DNA of 64,000 bases, from NCBI GenBank assembly GCA_023374025.1, contig SIJG01000093.1, positions 420,760 to 484,759 of the forward strand, in the 5' to 3' direction. The position numbers were made by a program, and so were the translations under genes. Shown piece by piece: positions 23,082 through 36,948 of this stretch. Every line of letters begins with the position of its first letter. Position 1 is the stretch's first letter. This stretch comes from Heterodera schachtii. Lineage: Eukaryota; Nematoda; Chromadorea; Rhabditida; Heteroderidae. The notes beneath the pieces are model-generated. The model was not told the origin of the DNA. It worked only from the letters and a program-made list of their open reading frames with translations, and made no database searches.

Positions 23082-26000
23082 TCGTCGCGAGGGAAAAATA
23101 GGGGCCGACGTAAGAAAAATTGGCCCTGGCGCACCCCCCCTGCGCCAAACGTCCGACGTATGGGGGTCTGACTGGCGCACCCCTTGTGTATGTATGGTTT
23201 GATCATAAAGATGGAAGTTATGCGCCTAAATTTGGTTTGGATGGAGTTTAACCTTTTTGGAATTCGGCGTTTGTCTCTGAGCAACGCTTTGCATGTGCAC
23301 TTTCGGGTCTTTTTCCACAGGAAATGCTCTGCCACATGCGCCGTACGTTGGAAATGTCCTACGACGGTCGGCATAGAGAACACCTCCGCCTTCGACGTGC
23401 CGTACAAACCAAAGGACGCGTGGGAACGCGGGGTGCTGACGGAGGCGGCGTGGGACGGAGTGATTGTGGACGAACGGGCGGACGAGACGACAGAATCGCC
23501 AGATGGTGTTGGAACTGCTGAAGGAGAGCCCCTTTTGGAACAGTGGCAAATGGAGGCGGAAACGGAAGAAGAGGAAAAGCGAGGAAAATGCCGAAGAACA
23601 AACGACGACGGAAAGGGGGCAGACGAAGTGGGACGAGCGGGGGGGGGGGAGGGGGGAATAATGGAAATTAAATTTGGAAATGGGACAGAATTAAACCGAA
23701 AAAAATGCCAAATTGAGAGGGGGGGGGGGATGAATTTGGGACAGAATTAAGCGGAAAAACACGGTGCGGCTTTCATTTTGCTTCAATAGTAATCTGCCGA
23801 ACACTCTGCCAAAGTGGTTACTTTTGGCACTCTTTCCCCAATGCTTTAATTTTTTGGTTTTATTTTACTATTTTGTTTAATTTTGCACATTACCATCATT
23901 ACTTTTTCTTCAGTCTCCTCTCTCTTCCCGCCGAAGGCGCCGAATTTGAAAGGCTTCCGCCGTCTCTGACGGATGACCAGGGCTATCTGAAGCGCGGCGT
24001 TTCCTGAAGAAAGTGAACGCCATTTTCAGGGACAAGTATGCTACTATTGATAATTTACAATTTTTATTTCCCATTACCCAGTATTGCGAGTACTGTAGTG
24101 TACTTGTACCATTCCATTTTTTCGTCCGCACTTTTCAGATGTGAACAGAACTCGCTGCACTGTTGGTTGGTTTACCGGCTGACTTTGGCACAACATTTGC
24201 CAACTCTGTACTCTATTTTCCGCATAACATCGTTTTCCATGGCCGTGCCTACCCAATCTTTCCGCAATCAACCACATGGGAGACAACCTCAACCGGGGCC
24301 TTCTCAAATTTGTCGCAGGCAAAACCCCCCACTGATTTATGGCCCCGAAAGGCGTGGCAATGGGCGCGACTCGGAAGAGCCGTGGCAAACGTTGGCCGCT
24401 TGTATTGAACTGCGAGACGCACTCAGCCGCGACCGACCCGAAGACTTTGTCAGCCATTTGCCGAAACCCCTGTAAAATCCAGTCTACTTTTGTGTCTGTT
24501 TCAGGATGGCTCGTGCAACGGACTGCAGCATTACGCGGCGATGGAACGCGATTTGTTGGGTGCGCGAGAGGTCAATTTGTTGCCGGACGAATTGCCACGG
24601 GATTTGTATTCAAACGTGGCGATCAGGTAGGGGCGGGGCGGGCAAAGAGAACTTGGAAATTTGAAAATACCGCATTAATTTATTGCTTTTAAGGGTGGAG
24701 GAAATGCGATTGGAAGACGAGAAGGACGAGCAGAGCAAATGGCACCAAGTCGCAACTGATCTGAGGAAGGAAATGGAGGTCACAAATTGGCAGGCAATTG
24801 ATCGCAATTGGAATTGACAGGGACAAGGTGAGTGCCACAACAGCTGTCCGAACGGACCGCGCCACAAGTGCCACCAATAATAATCCATTGTGCCATTCAT
24901 TTTAGGCAAGGACATATTTCGCTCCCTATTTGACGCATTGTGCGTTCGAAAGCCTCACGCAAGCATTCACAAATTCAATGTTTGTCTTTCCATTTGCGCT
25001 GCTTTTCCCCCTTTAATCCTCCCCCAAGGCATTGATGGAATGGTTTAAACGGTGCGCCCAACAAACGCTGAAATTGGGCCGTCCGATGGAATGGGTACTC
25101 AGCTCGGGCTGCCCGTGGTGCAGCCGTACGTTACGGTGGACAAGGAGGGCACCGGCCTTGTGTTTCGGCCCGTTCCCGCACAAACAGGTGGCCTAACCGT
25201 CGCAGGGGCGTGTCCATTGGCATTTTGCCTTAGGGCGAGTGGTGCGGGTGCCATCCCGGGGAAAATGCAACATGAAATGGCACACAAAATGCCAATTATG
25301 TACACAACTTCCTCTCTAATACATCGAACAGGTCAACGCCTTTCCGCCCAACTTTGTGCACTCTTTGGATTCCTCCCACATGATGCTGACCGCGCTGCAC
25401 TGTTACCGGCACAGCATCACATACGCTTCGGTGCACGACTGTTTTTGGACGCACGAGTGCCGGTAGGGGTCAACTCCGTCCCGCCAACTCCGTCCCAACC
25501 ATGTTTAAAGCCATAACTTTTTTCTTTGTTGACCAAACATAACATCAATGATATCATTCGAAAGCTCTGGATCTTTTGAGGATATTTGTAAGCTATTTCT
25601 AAGTGATTAAGAAGCTCACAAAAAAGATGTCGCTTGAAAACCGCAAAAAAGGCAAAATTTTCGAAGTTTTTTATCTCTATCTTTTTTTACAGTTCGTTAT
25701 TATCTGTAATTATTAGTAGGTCAATAGAGCCTGTGAAGAGCTTTCGAATGATGTCAAGATTGTCGGATTCGGTCAACAATATAAAAAGTTATGCCACTCA
25801 AAACTTGGCTGGGACGGAGTTGGCCCGTTCCGACGAGTGCGACGTGGACGAAATGAACAGGGCAAGACAAGAAACAGGAGGGCGAGGGGAAGGATGAGGG
25901 GGGGGGGGGACGTTTGAATTTGCGAGAGGGACAAACTTTGGCGAATTATCTCATTTTTGCTTGGCAAACCTATATTGGATGGCTTGCCGATTTCTAAATT

Positions 26001-26417
26001 TGGGATTAGTTGAGAATGTACAAATTCAAAAAGGGATTGGGGTGGGGGACAGCCTCTCCCCGGGCTATGCCCTCGGTTCGTCACCTTTTTCACCAATCGG
26101 AAAGGCGTCCACTTATGTTAATCAGTCAAATGATTTTTCCAGATTTTTCATGATCAGTTCATCGCTTTGCATGAACAGCCGATTACTGACAATGAGCAAC
26201 TCTCCCGGGTGCTAACTCCACTTTTTGGCGCCTCTTTTTTATTCCCCTTCTTCTTTCAGTTTTTCACTTCAACATTTTTACCACCCGAATTGCGCCAATT
26301 AATGTCCGTCGACGACCAACAGTTGCTGAACAAAATAGTGGAGGAGTTCAAGCTGAACATCCCCCGGGCAATTTAGACATTACCAAAGTGCGCGAGTCGA
26401 AATACTTTTTCAGTTGA
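19969..26417 (+). CDS. POLRMT: Mitochondrial DNA-directed RNA polymerase, damaged
   Basis: Single-subunit, phage-type polymerase of the mitochondrial matrix. Segments recognised: N-terminal helices (19969-20325, [18 protein letters not shown]), 20690-21180, 21270-21540, 21840-21975 ([17 protein letters not shown]), 22145-22340 ([21 protein letters not shown]), ~23920-24020, 24135-24310 ([16 protein letters not shown]), 24380-24460 ([16 protein letters not shown]), 24511-24630 ([16 protein letters not shown], motif A aspartate), 24906-25150, 25333-25466 ([25 protein letters not shown], motif C), 25800-25863, 26142-26208, 26260-26417 ending YFFS, stop TGA 26415. Missing or shifted: frame changes near 24270 and 24330, about 45-50 residues before PWQTL, the whole motif B (O-helix) between 24830 and 24905, and one base in the C-run at 26361. 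Read literally it could not polymerise. The N-terminus shows no targeting peptide, and the ATG is 10 bp after the carrier stop. Confidence 0.85.
22583..23187. mobile_element. 605-bp insertion with perfect 14-bp terminal inverted repeats
   Basis: ACAAGGGGTGCGCC at 22583-22596 and its exact reverse complement at 23174-23187. Inside are poly-C, G-rich words, two GC-palindromes (near 22750 and 22889), CGCGCCGTAAAAAAACC and a 38-A tract. GTTTGATC(C)ATA occurs just outside both ends (22566-22577 and 23197-23207), a possible diverged target duplication. It lies in a POLRMT intron. Confidence 0.8.
25485..25822. mobile_element. About 340-bp foldback element in a POLRMT intron
   Basis: Left arm CCAACTCCGTCCCAACCATG then GCCATAACTTTTTT; right arm AAAAAGTTATGCCACTC then TTGGCTGGGACGGAGTTGG. 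An inner inverted pair (ATCATTCGAAAGCTC and GAGCTTTCGAATGATGT) gives a second hairpin. No coding content. It starts about 18 bp after the motif C exon. Confidence 0.75.
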
Positions 26418-26549
26418 TCGTCTCTTTTTCCTTTTCGCCCCCTTCACTTTTTGATGCTCAAATTCTTTTGATTTTTTTGTTTTGTTTTACCCTTATGTAT
26501 TGTTTTTCCATAATAAATATTTATCATTTAAATAGAAAGAAAATGAATA

Positions 26550-27085
26550 GACAAAATCCTTTTTAATAATAATTTTTATTTTTTAAATAAAATTATAATT
26601 TTGTCAAAAAAGGATCATTAAAAATCCGTCTATTGATTTGTCATCCCAAGAAAAAACAGTAAAATTATTTCCAACTAATTAGCAAATGCTTAAGCCGCTT
26701 AACTTCGTTTTGAATCCATACAGAAAATGAATTCGAATTTTATTTTTGAAATTGCTTCGAAAGGATTAAACACTGGCTACAGTACCCAACATTTAAAAAT
26801 GTTTTGTGGGTTTCTTTTTTCCGCCAAATCCCTTCGTTGCATTTGTCCGTTATCGCCAGAGCAATATGTGGGCGACAATTTCGTATTGTTCGCTTTGATG
26901 CGCGACACTGCAAGTGTAAATTTTGATCATTTTACAAAATGACAATTGATCAATGGCTAAGTGGGTCTGATCATTTCATCATTTAAATATCCCAATTTCC
27001 CATTCTGATCTTCCAAATCCCCCAGACTCTGCTGATCATTCGTTAGATCACCACTGATGAGTCATCAGTGATGACTCATCTAATT
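26550..27085. other. No gene recognised; contains a perfect 19-bp palindrome
   Basis: AT-rich. At about 27052-27070 CACTGATGAGTCATCAGTG is a perfect palindrome with further pairing outside (AGATCAC against GACTCATCT). Several TGATCA words cluster here and in nearby introns. Confidence 0.5.
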
Positions 27086-27086
27086 T

Positions 27087-28477
27087 TTCAGGGTCTGATC
27101 GCCATTCACCAATCATTCATCGGCGCTTAGCCTTTTGTCCTCAGAAAACTGTCTGATCAACGACCGATGGCAAGTGAAAATCAGCGACTTTGGACTGAAC
27201 ATGATCAGAGAGAGTCAGCCGATGCCGAAGAAAAGTTGGCATTTTGCCACAATTTAAATTAACGCCAATTCAAAAGCCTTTTGTGGACGGCGCCCGAACT
27301 TTTGAGAGAAAACATCGGACGGGTACAAAAAAGGGCGACGTGTTCAGTTTTGCGAACATTTGTGTGGAGATGGTGAACAGAGAGACGGTTTGGAATGGGA
27401 CGGAGAGAGACGACGACGTGGATGGTGGGCATGGACAATGGCATTTTAGGCGAAATTGGCGGGGGATGCAGGAGGAGACATTCGAGAATGAAGGGGAGGA
27501 GGCACAAATTCGAGACTGAGCATATTTTTTGGGATAGGGGAGCGCGACAATTGGGAATGGTCAAAGGTGATGAAAGTCGAGATTTAATCCTAATTATCGA
27601 CCTCAATAAAATTGCGTTTGATGGATTTGTTATTTGTTGTGCCGTGTCCATTCATTGCTTTGGCTTACCGACTTTTTCTCCCTCAGAAATCCTTTATCGG
27701 CTCAAACGCACCAACAACACAATCCCTCACCGTCCTCTGCTTCGCCCCCGTGAGGACACCAATCAGAGTTTGGTACGTCTTCCCTTTTCTTTTCAATATA
27801 TTTTGTGCTTTTCCTAAGGTCCATCTGATCAGAGACTGTTGGGCCGAAGTGCCGGCCGAACGCCCGCGCATAGACATGGTGCGGACGATGCTTAAGCAGA
27901 TGGTCCAGGACGGGTGGGAGAAGCGGGCGGAGGGGCGGGGGGGGGGGGGGGAAAGCATAGAAGAAACAATGCCCATTGGCATTCAGAAACCAAAACCTGA
28001 TGGACTACGTGTTCGGCATGCTCGAGCAGTACGCCAGTTCGCTGGAGCAGGAGGTGGAGGAGCGCACCAAAGAGTTGGTGGAGGAGAAGCGCAAGAGCAA
28101 CGTCGTCGGTCTGACAATGCCGCGCTATTGCCTTTTTGGGGATTCGGTGAACACCGCCAGCCGAATGGAATCCAACGGAAAGGGTAAAATTGGGGGGGGG
28201 GGCGGGAGAAACAAATTCATTTCCCATTTCAGCCGGCAAAATTCACATTTCATCGAGTTCAAACTGTTTTTTGACCAGCGTAATCGGAGGATATGTGACG
28301 GAGCCAAGGGGCGAAGTTATTATAAAGGTAATAAGGGGGAGAATAATTTTCTTAATTAATTGCCTAATTAATTCATTAGGGCAAAGGTGTGATGGAGACA
28401 TTTTGGCTGCTGGGGTGAATTGGCAAAGTCCATTTGCCGGAGGGACCATCCGCGGCGCAAAATGCGGGACGGAATAG
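27087..28477 (+). pseudogene. Receptor-type guanylate cyclase remnant (kinase-homology to cyclase C-terminus)
   Basis: Membrane guanylate cyclases make cGMP. Recognised pieces: GLIAIHQSFIG and ENCLINDRWQVKISDFGL (kinase-homology domain, 27090-27225), LLWTAPELLRENIG then GTKKGDVFSFANICVEMVNRE (27270-27385), EILYRLKRTNN (27688-27771), VHLIRDCWAEVPAERPRIDM (27819-27893), [20 protein letters not shown] (dimer coil), then [20 protein letters not shown] (to 28183), [20 protein letters not shown] (28233-28326) and KGVMETFWLLG (28379-). Frame changes occur near 27132 and 27325. EEKRKSN is followed directly by [10 protein letters not shown], whereas intact cyclases have about 130 residues between with both metal-binding aspartates. 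Receptor and transmembrane parts are absent. Stop at 28475. Best called a pseudogene, or a collapsed assembly of a gene. Confidence 0.75.
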
Positions 28478-28898
28478 TCCAGCGGAAATGCGCTAAAAAT
28501 GCTTGGATTTCTCCGTTTGAATTTCAATGCTTTTCCTTTTTTTGTTGACCATTGATCTCCAATTAATTGCTTTTGTGCTTGTCTCCCTCCCTTCAAAATT
28601 AATTGCGTGGGTAAATTGTGATTGCCAATAAAATTAATTACCCCGGGGGAATTCAAGTCGGTGCGATAGACTTTTCTCTCCATTATTTGAAATGATTCAC
28701 CGATGGTTTGTCCATTTCGTTATCTGAATTTTTTTTTTTTTTTGCCAATTTTTGCATATTAATTAATATATTAGATGGATTCCATCGGATGAAAATGAAT
28801 GAATCATTTCATTTGCCTTTGCTTTGCATTCACTTTATTTCATTTGCTTTATTTTCCCCCATTTTTAATCATTCCAAAATTCCAATAAATTCTTCAAA

Positions 28899-30822
28899 AT
28901 GCTTTTTCCTATGCTTTTCGTCCTTTCCTTCTCGCTTTTCCCACCACTTTTGGGTATTTTTCCCGTTTTTTGCTCAATTTCCCCCATTTTCCAAGGGTTC
29001 AACCATTTCCTCAAGTGCTCCTCCTCGTTCATCCACGCGGGCCCATGGGAAATTGATCTGTACGATCTGATCAATGACGTGAGCGGAGCTCTGCAGGCCA
29101 CGGAGGAGAAGCAAAAGATCAATTGCATTTCCTACGCGGGGTCCATGTGCCTGAATGCAACGTGCCGTGTCGGTCAGTCCGACAAAATCGGGCGGCGCTT
29201 TCTGCGGCGCTTGGCAATGCTTTTCGTCCACAGACAGTCGCCATGCCTATTTGGCCTACCACCACTGCGTGTTTAACGGCGAGTACGACTTTTGCGAGCG
29301 CTTTAATGCGCAGTGCCAGTCGCTGAACGGAGAAGGCGGGTGCAACCTTTGCGGCAGCCACCACTGCAACAAGGCACCGGAAGAAGCGGAGAAAGGGGAC
29401 GGGGAGGAGAAAAAGCACAAAGCCAGAGTATGGGAGAAGCGGGAAGTAAGCTGCATTTCAAACACGCCGTCCATATGTTTAAATGCAACCTGTCGCCTTG
29501 GTAAGTCCGGCAAAATCGGGCGCTTTCTGTGCTTGGCAATGCCTTTCGTGCAGACATTCGCCGTGCATATATTGTCTACCACCGCTGCGTGTTCAAAGGC
29601 GAATACGATTTTTGCGCCAACTTTAATGCGCTTTGCGAGTCCCTGGACGGACATGGCGGGTGCGATTTTTGCGACAGCCACCACAGCAACACGGCACCGG
29701 AAGAAGCGGAGGAAGGGGAGGGGGAGGAAAAGCACAAAGGCGCTGGAGGGGAGGAGGAGAAGCGGGGCACCGCTGCGCATCATTCGCACGACGAAATGCC
29801 AACCGAAAAGGCGGTAAGCGAAGGGAAAGTGCCAAAGATTGTTGAATTTACAGCAAAAAATGGCCAATGAAAGTGCGCCGCCGCTTCCGCCGCCGGTCAA
29901 CCCTTCTGGTAACTGACAATGAGTTGAACAGATCTGTCCGTTTTGATCAGTTCCGCTTTTAATTGGACCTTTTACTTTTGCAAAAGATGTGCGGCAAATT
30001 GTGGTTGGTCCGTCGAAATCCGGCAGCGGCAAAACGGACGCTCTTTCGCGTCAACAGCAGGGCAATTTCGGTGGGGGCGGCAACGCTTTTTGGGACTTTG
30101 TGTTGTTTTTTGGAGGTAAAAGAAAAAAGAAAAAGCATAAACCAGTTCAAAAGGGAAGGGAATTTGAGACAAAAACATTGGACAAAAACACAAGGGCAAT
30201 TAAAACGGAAAAATGTCATAACACTTTGGCCGATTAAAAGGGGTGAATGAGTCATATTATAATAATTAGCTTAAACACATTTGCGGACAATTTTTATATG
30301 AAATATTTGAAAAATGAACGGAAAGTGGGCTTCGTTCGTCAGTAAAGCTCTTCCAAATTTAAAATAAAACTGATTTTATAATTGCTATTAATTAATTCAA
30401 CATCAAATATTTTTAAAAATTGAAATATTTTCTTTGGGTTTTATTTATTTGAATTGTTTGATATTTGTTCCTTTTATTTTGTTTTGTGTGTATAAGAGAG
30501 GGAGGAATAAACGAAAAACTCTCCAATGTTCATTTTTTATTTGAAAGTTGAAAAAGCCGTACTTTTTAAGCCCATTCTTTGGAGCATTCATTTTTTTTAA
30601 ATTAATTTATTTTATTTTCCCAATTGTCCCATTTCGATTGTAATTAGTATTACTAATTAGGTGCTGCTTTTACACTTTGTTTTATTAATTATTATGTGTC
30701 GTTTCCGTTCAGTGTTTGCCGCCTGCGTTATGTTGGCCGTTTTCGGCTACAAAGAGCTTTGGAAGAGAGGCTTTGTTTCTGTGGATGGAGAAAGAAGAGA
30801 GAATCAAGAAAATTTGATTTAA
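28899..30822 (+). CDS. Secretory-pathway, single-pass membrane protein with two Cys-rich repeats (GDNF-receptor/GAS1-like?)
   Basis: Six exons, all GT-AG and in phase: 28899-29166, 29234-29500, 29554-29813, 29854-29908, 29987-30115, 30713-30822; 362 codons. MLFPMLFVLSFSLFPPLLG is a clear signal peptide, so the ATG is secure. Two tandem repeats follow, split by equivalent introns: CISYAGSMCLNATC...AYLAYHHCVFNGEYDFC...C..C and CISNTPSICLNATC...AYIVYHRCVFKGEYDFC. The spacing C-x7-C-x3/4-C-x11-C and the AY-x2-YH-x-C core resemble GDNF-receptor/GAS1 modules, but that assignment is tentative. Each repeat ends in an acidic Glu/Lys stretch. Near the C-terminus FWDFVLFFGVFAACVMLAVF is a transmembrane helix, followed by a short cytoplasmic tail. 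The repeat exons and the intron between them look duplicated as one block. This is the best-resolved gene in the window. Confidence 0.8.
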
Positions 30823-30824
30823 AA

Positions 30825-31265
30825 AGTGAGAGCCGAAATAATTTATTTAATTAATTTTTTAATTTATTGGGGTATACTTTTTTGAATGATAATAAATAAA
30901 TAAGCAATTTGGCTGTACTTTAGAATTGGACTTGCTGCTTTACCGATTTTTAAATCAACCAAAAACATAAAACTAGATGAAGTTTCACCATTTATTCCTT
31001 TACGAAATCGTACAATTCCAATACAAATTCAAACATTACACATTAATTAATAGCGACAAATGGGGACATTTCTCTCGACAAAAGCCCTAAAGAATACCAA
31101 AAATAAACGAACTGACAGAACAATGACCAGTGAAAACCGAACAAAAATTAATTGCGTATAATTGGGGGTACAAAGCTCATGATGATGGCAATTACGGCAC
31201 AATGAAACTGCTTGGTTTGATGGTCGAGATCAAATTGAAGCGAAATAGCCTCCGAGAATTAGCAA
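30825..31265. other. Convergent intergenic region
   Basis: AT-rich with no coding signal, between the plus-strand membrane gene and the stop of the minus-strand acyl-CoA synthetase. Both 3' UTRs should lie here. Confidence 0.5.
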
Positions 31266-31270
31266 CCCAA

Positions 31271-34829
<3,559 letters not shown>

Positions 34830-35019
34830 TTTAAGTCTAAAATGCAATGCAAAAAAAGTTAGTTTATTATTTATCGTCGGTAATTTTTATTTTCAACAAC
34901 AATTTTAAAAAAGAGAAAGAAACCTTTAATAAAGCGAGTCAAATATTTTAGCCCTTCAGGCGATTGCAAGTTTATTTTATAAAATTGAAGTTTTTAAGTC
35001 GAGACTGGTTCTTGCATTT

Positions 35020-36290
35020 TTACAAGGACATATATCATCAATTTGACTAAAAGTGCGCCACTAATGTAAAAAAATGGAGTATCGAAGCGAAGGCGCCAAT
35101 TCAAATATATTATGTTTATCAACTGATAAAAGCTAGTCAGACTTAATTTCATAGATTTTCTTAGCTCTGTAGTTCGTATTTGAAATTTTTATTAAAACAA
35201 AAATTAAAAAAATGAACAATCTTGAACAATACCGGATATGAAAATTAATATTTTTGTCACCTTTTGTATCAAAGAAACCCTAATTGTCTATCAAAAATGG
35301 AATTGAGCAGTGTTTGGTGTTCCCCGAGCTTCAATAGCAGTTCATCGCCCTTGTACCGCTTGAACCGCTCCGACTGAAACATAAAATGGATTTTTGAGTT
35401 TGAAAAATGTATTGTCCGACCTGTTTGTTCAACACGTGGTGTAAATGTTCGATGTCCTGTTCACTGATCCATGCGAACCATCCCCAGCGCTTGGCAAAGT
35501 CTGGACCATGGGCGAGCAGCCAGTGTAATTTGGGGGTGAATCCGGCGGCATTGTTTGTGTCAAATTTAGTCGGATGGGTCTCCCAAAGTTTCTTGAAAAA
35601 GGGAAAATGAGAAAAAACAGAAAAGGGTATTTTTTTGCCTTAAAATAGCCATGAATGCCGAGACATTTGTTTGAGAAATTTTCGATTTGTTCTGGTGTCA
35701 TCAGGTCCGCACGTCCAAAAATGTGGAGCTCTCGAATTTCGTCAAGGAGGTCAGCAATATCGCTCGAGAACGGCGTTCCAATCGATCTGATTTCAGTTGA
35801 GGCGAGAATTAAGCGCTTCATTTGGTCACCTGAAAACAATTTGAAAAAAGGAGAGAGGGGAATGTCAGGACCAGTATATTCTTGCGTCTTGGCATGACGA
35901 ATTGCTCCCGATTTTGCCATAATTTCTTCCAACTCATGTTTTTCAAAGGGTGACCCATTTTTTTCGAAAAAATCAATCTTTTGAATTGACGCAAGCTCTG
36001 AAAATGTAATTTGGGGGGCCAAAATGGCTAAAATATTTGATCAGATTTACCTGTTTCTGTCTGACTGGTGGCATCGACAGTTTCAAAAACCGTTTGGGTT
36101 GACTTGACTGCTGCTCGAAAATCAGTGTTGGTTGTTTTGTCGGTAGTTGTTGGAACTTAAGTTTTTAACTCGAGATCGGCTCTTCCTTTTTTACAAGGGA
36201 AATTCTCGATAAGTTTTTTGAATTAGCGGGATTTTTTGGCGTTTTGTCGTGGCGCACTTTTAGTCAAATTGATGATATATGCAAGGAAAA
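35020..36290. mobile_element. DNA-transposon-like element with inverted ends around an ORF
   Basis: TCATCAATTTGACTAAAAGT followed by GCGCCAC at 35027-35056 is inverted at about 36249-36282. Just outside or overlapping, TTTTTAAGTCGAGACTGG at 34996 and TTTTTAACTCGAGATCGG at 36165 are direct repeats, so the ends are mixed direct/inverted. The enclosed minus-strand ORF (next entry) fits a transposon gene. Confidence 0.6.
35269..36170 (-). CDS. Transposon-associated protein
   Basis: Minus-strand exons: about 36050-36165 (TTTDKTTNTDFRAAVKSTQT), about 35640-36003 (ELASIQKIDFFEKNGSPFEK, then a run to CLGIHGYF), 35425-35590 (FTPKLHWLLAHGPDFAKRW, SEQDIEHLHHVLNKQ) and 35269-35372 (SERFKRYKGDELLLKLGEHQ), stop 35269. 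The pattern T-P-K-x-H-x-L ... SEQ-x-x-E-x-x-H-H near the end is one I associate with transposon-derived ORFs common in nematode genomes; the superfamily is not certain. It sits inside inverted repeats. The catalytic core is not recognised, so it is probably a non-autonomous or decayed copy. Confidence 0.5.
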
Positions 36291-36948
36291 ATTCCAAATT
36301 TGTTAATTTTTTTACAAAATATTTGGCGATCTATTTTCGCCAAATAGCTAATTGACGTAATTTTTTGCGCGCTTTCAAAATTTACACTGGTAAATGCCTT
36401 TTTTGTATTGTTTATTTTGACCAGCTGTAATTCGCTTCATTCCAAATTAAACCGAACAAATTTGATATCTAAAAAAAGCAAATGAAAAGGAGAATCTTTT
36501 TCTAAGCGAATGCTAAGCAATTTAACGCACAAGAGAAAAGTTATGAGTCTTTAAAACCTTTATTACGTTATAACTCAAGTCGTAAATTGCTGATTTCAAA
36601 AAATGCGAAAACTAATCATTTTTCTATTGATTCTAAGTGTCCAAAGTAAACTGCAACTTTCGGTTCATAACTGTTGTGTAATTACTTAAGCGGATATCTC
36701 AAAAAATAAACAAACAAACAAAATGTCCTTTATGCAGCAAAAAATAAGTAAAATACAAAAGTGATCAAGGAAATGGTAAAAAGGCCACCGGACAAAGAAG
36801 AGGAAGAGATGGAGAAGAAAGTGAAAAGAAGTGTGCCGTAGAAAACATAAGGACGTATCCCAAAGGCAAGTCTGATCGGTCGCGAGTTGAAACATTTATC
36901 TCCCCCATTCTTTAACTTCAAAATGGGTGGATTTAGCAGTTATTAGGG

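Noticed and set aside
23184..23750. 188-codon ORF after the 22.6-kb insertion taken as a separate gene
   Set aside because: The stretch follows a TTTTCCACAG acceptor inside POLRMT and is better read as a polymerase exon of uncertain frame; its end is a poly-G/acidic run.
29256..30032. 258-codon minus-strand ORF
   Set aside because: Antisense to the Cys-rich membrane gene, whose plus-strand exons have clean phases, a signal peptide and a stop.
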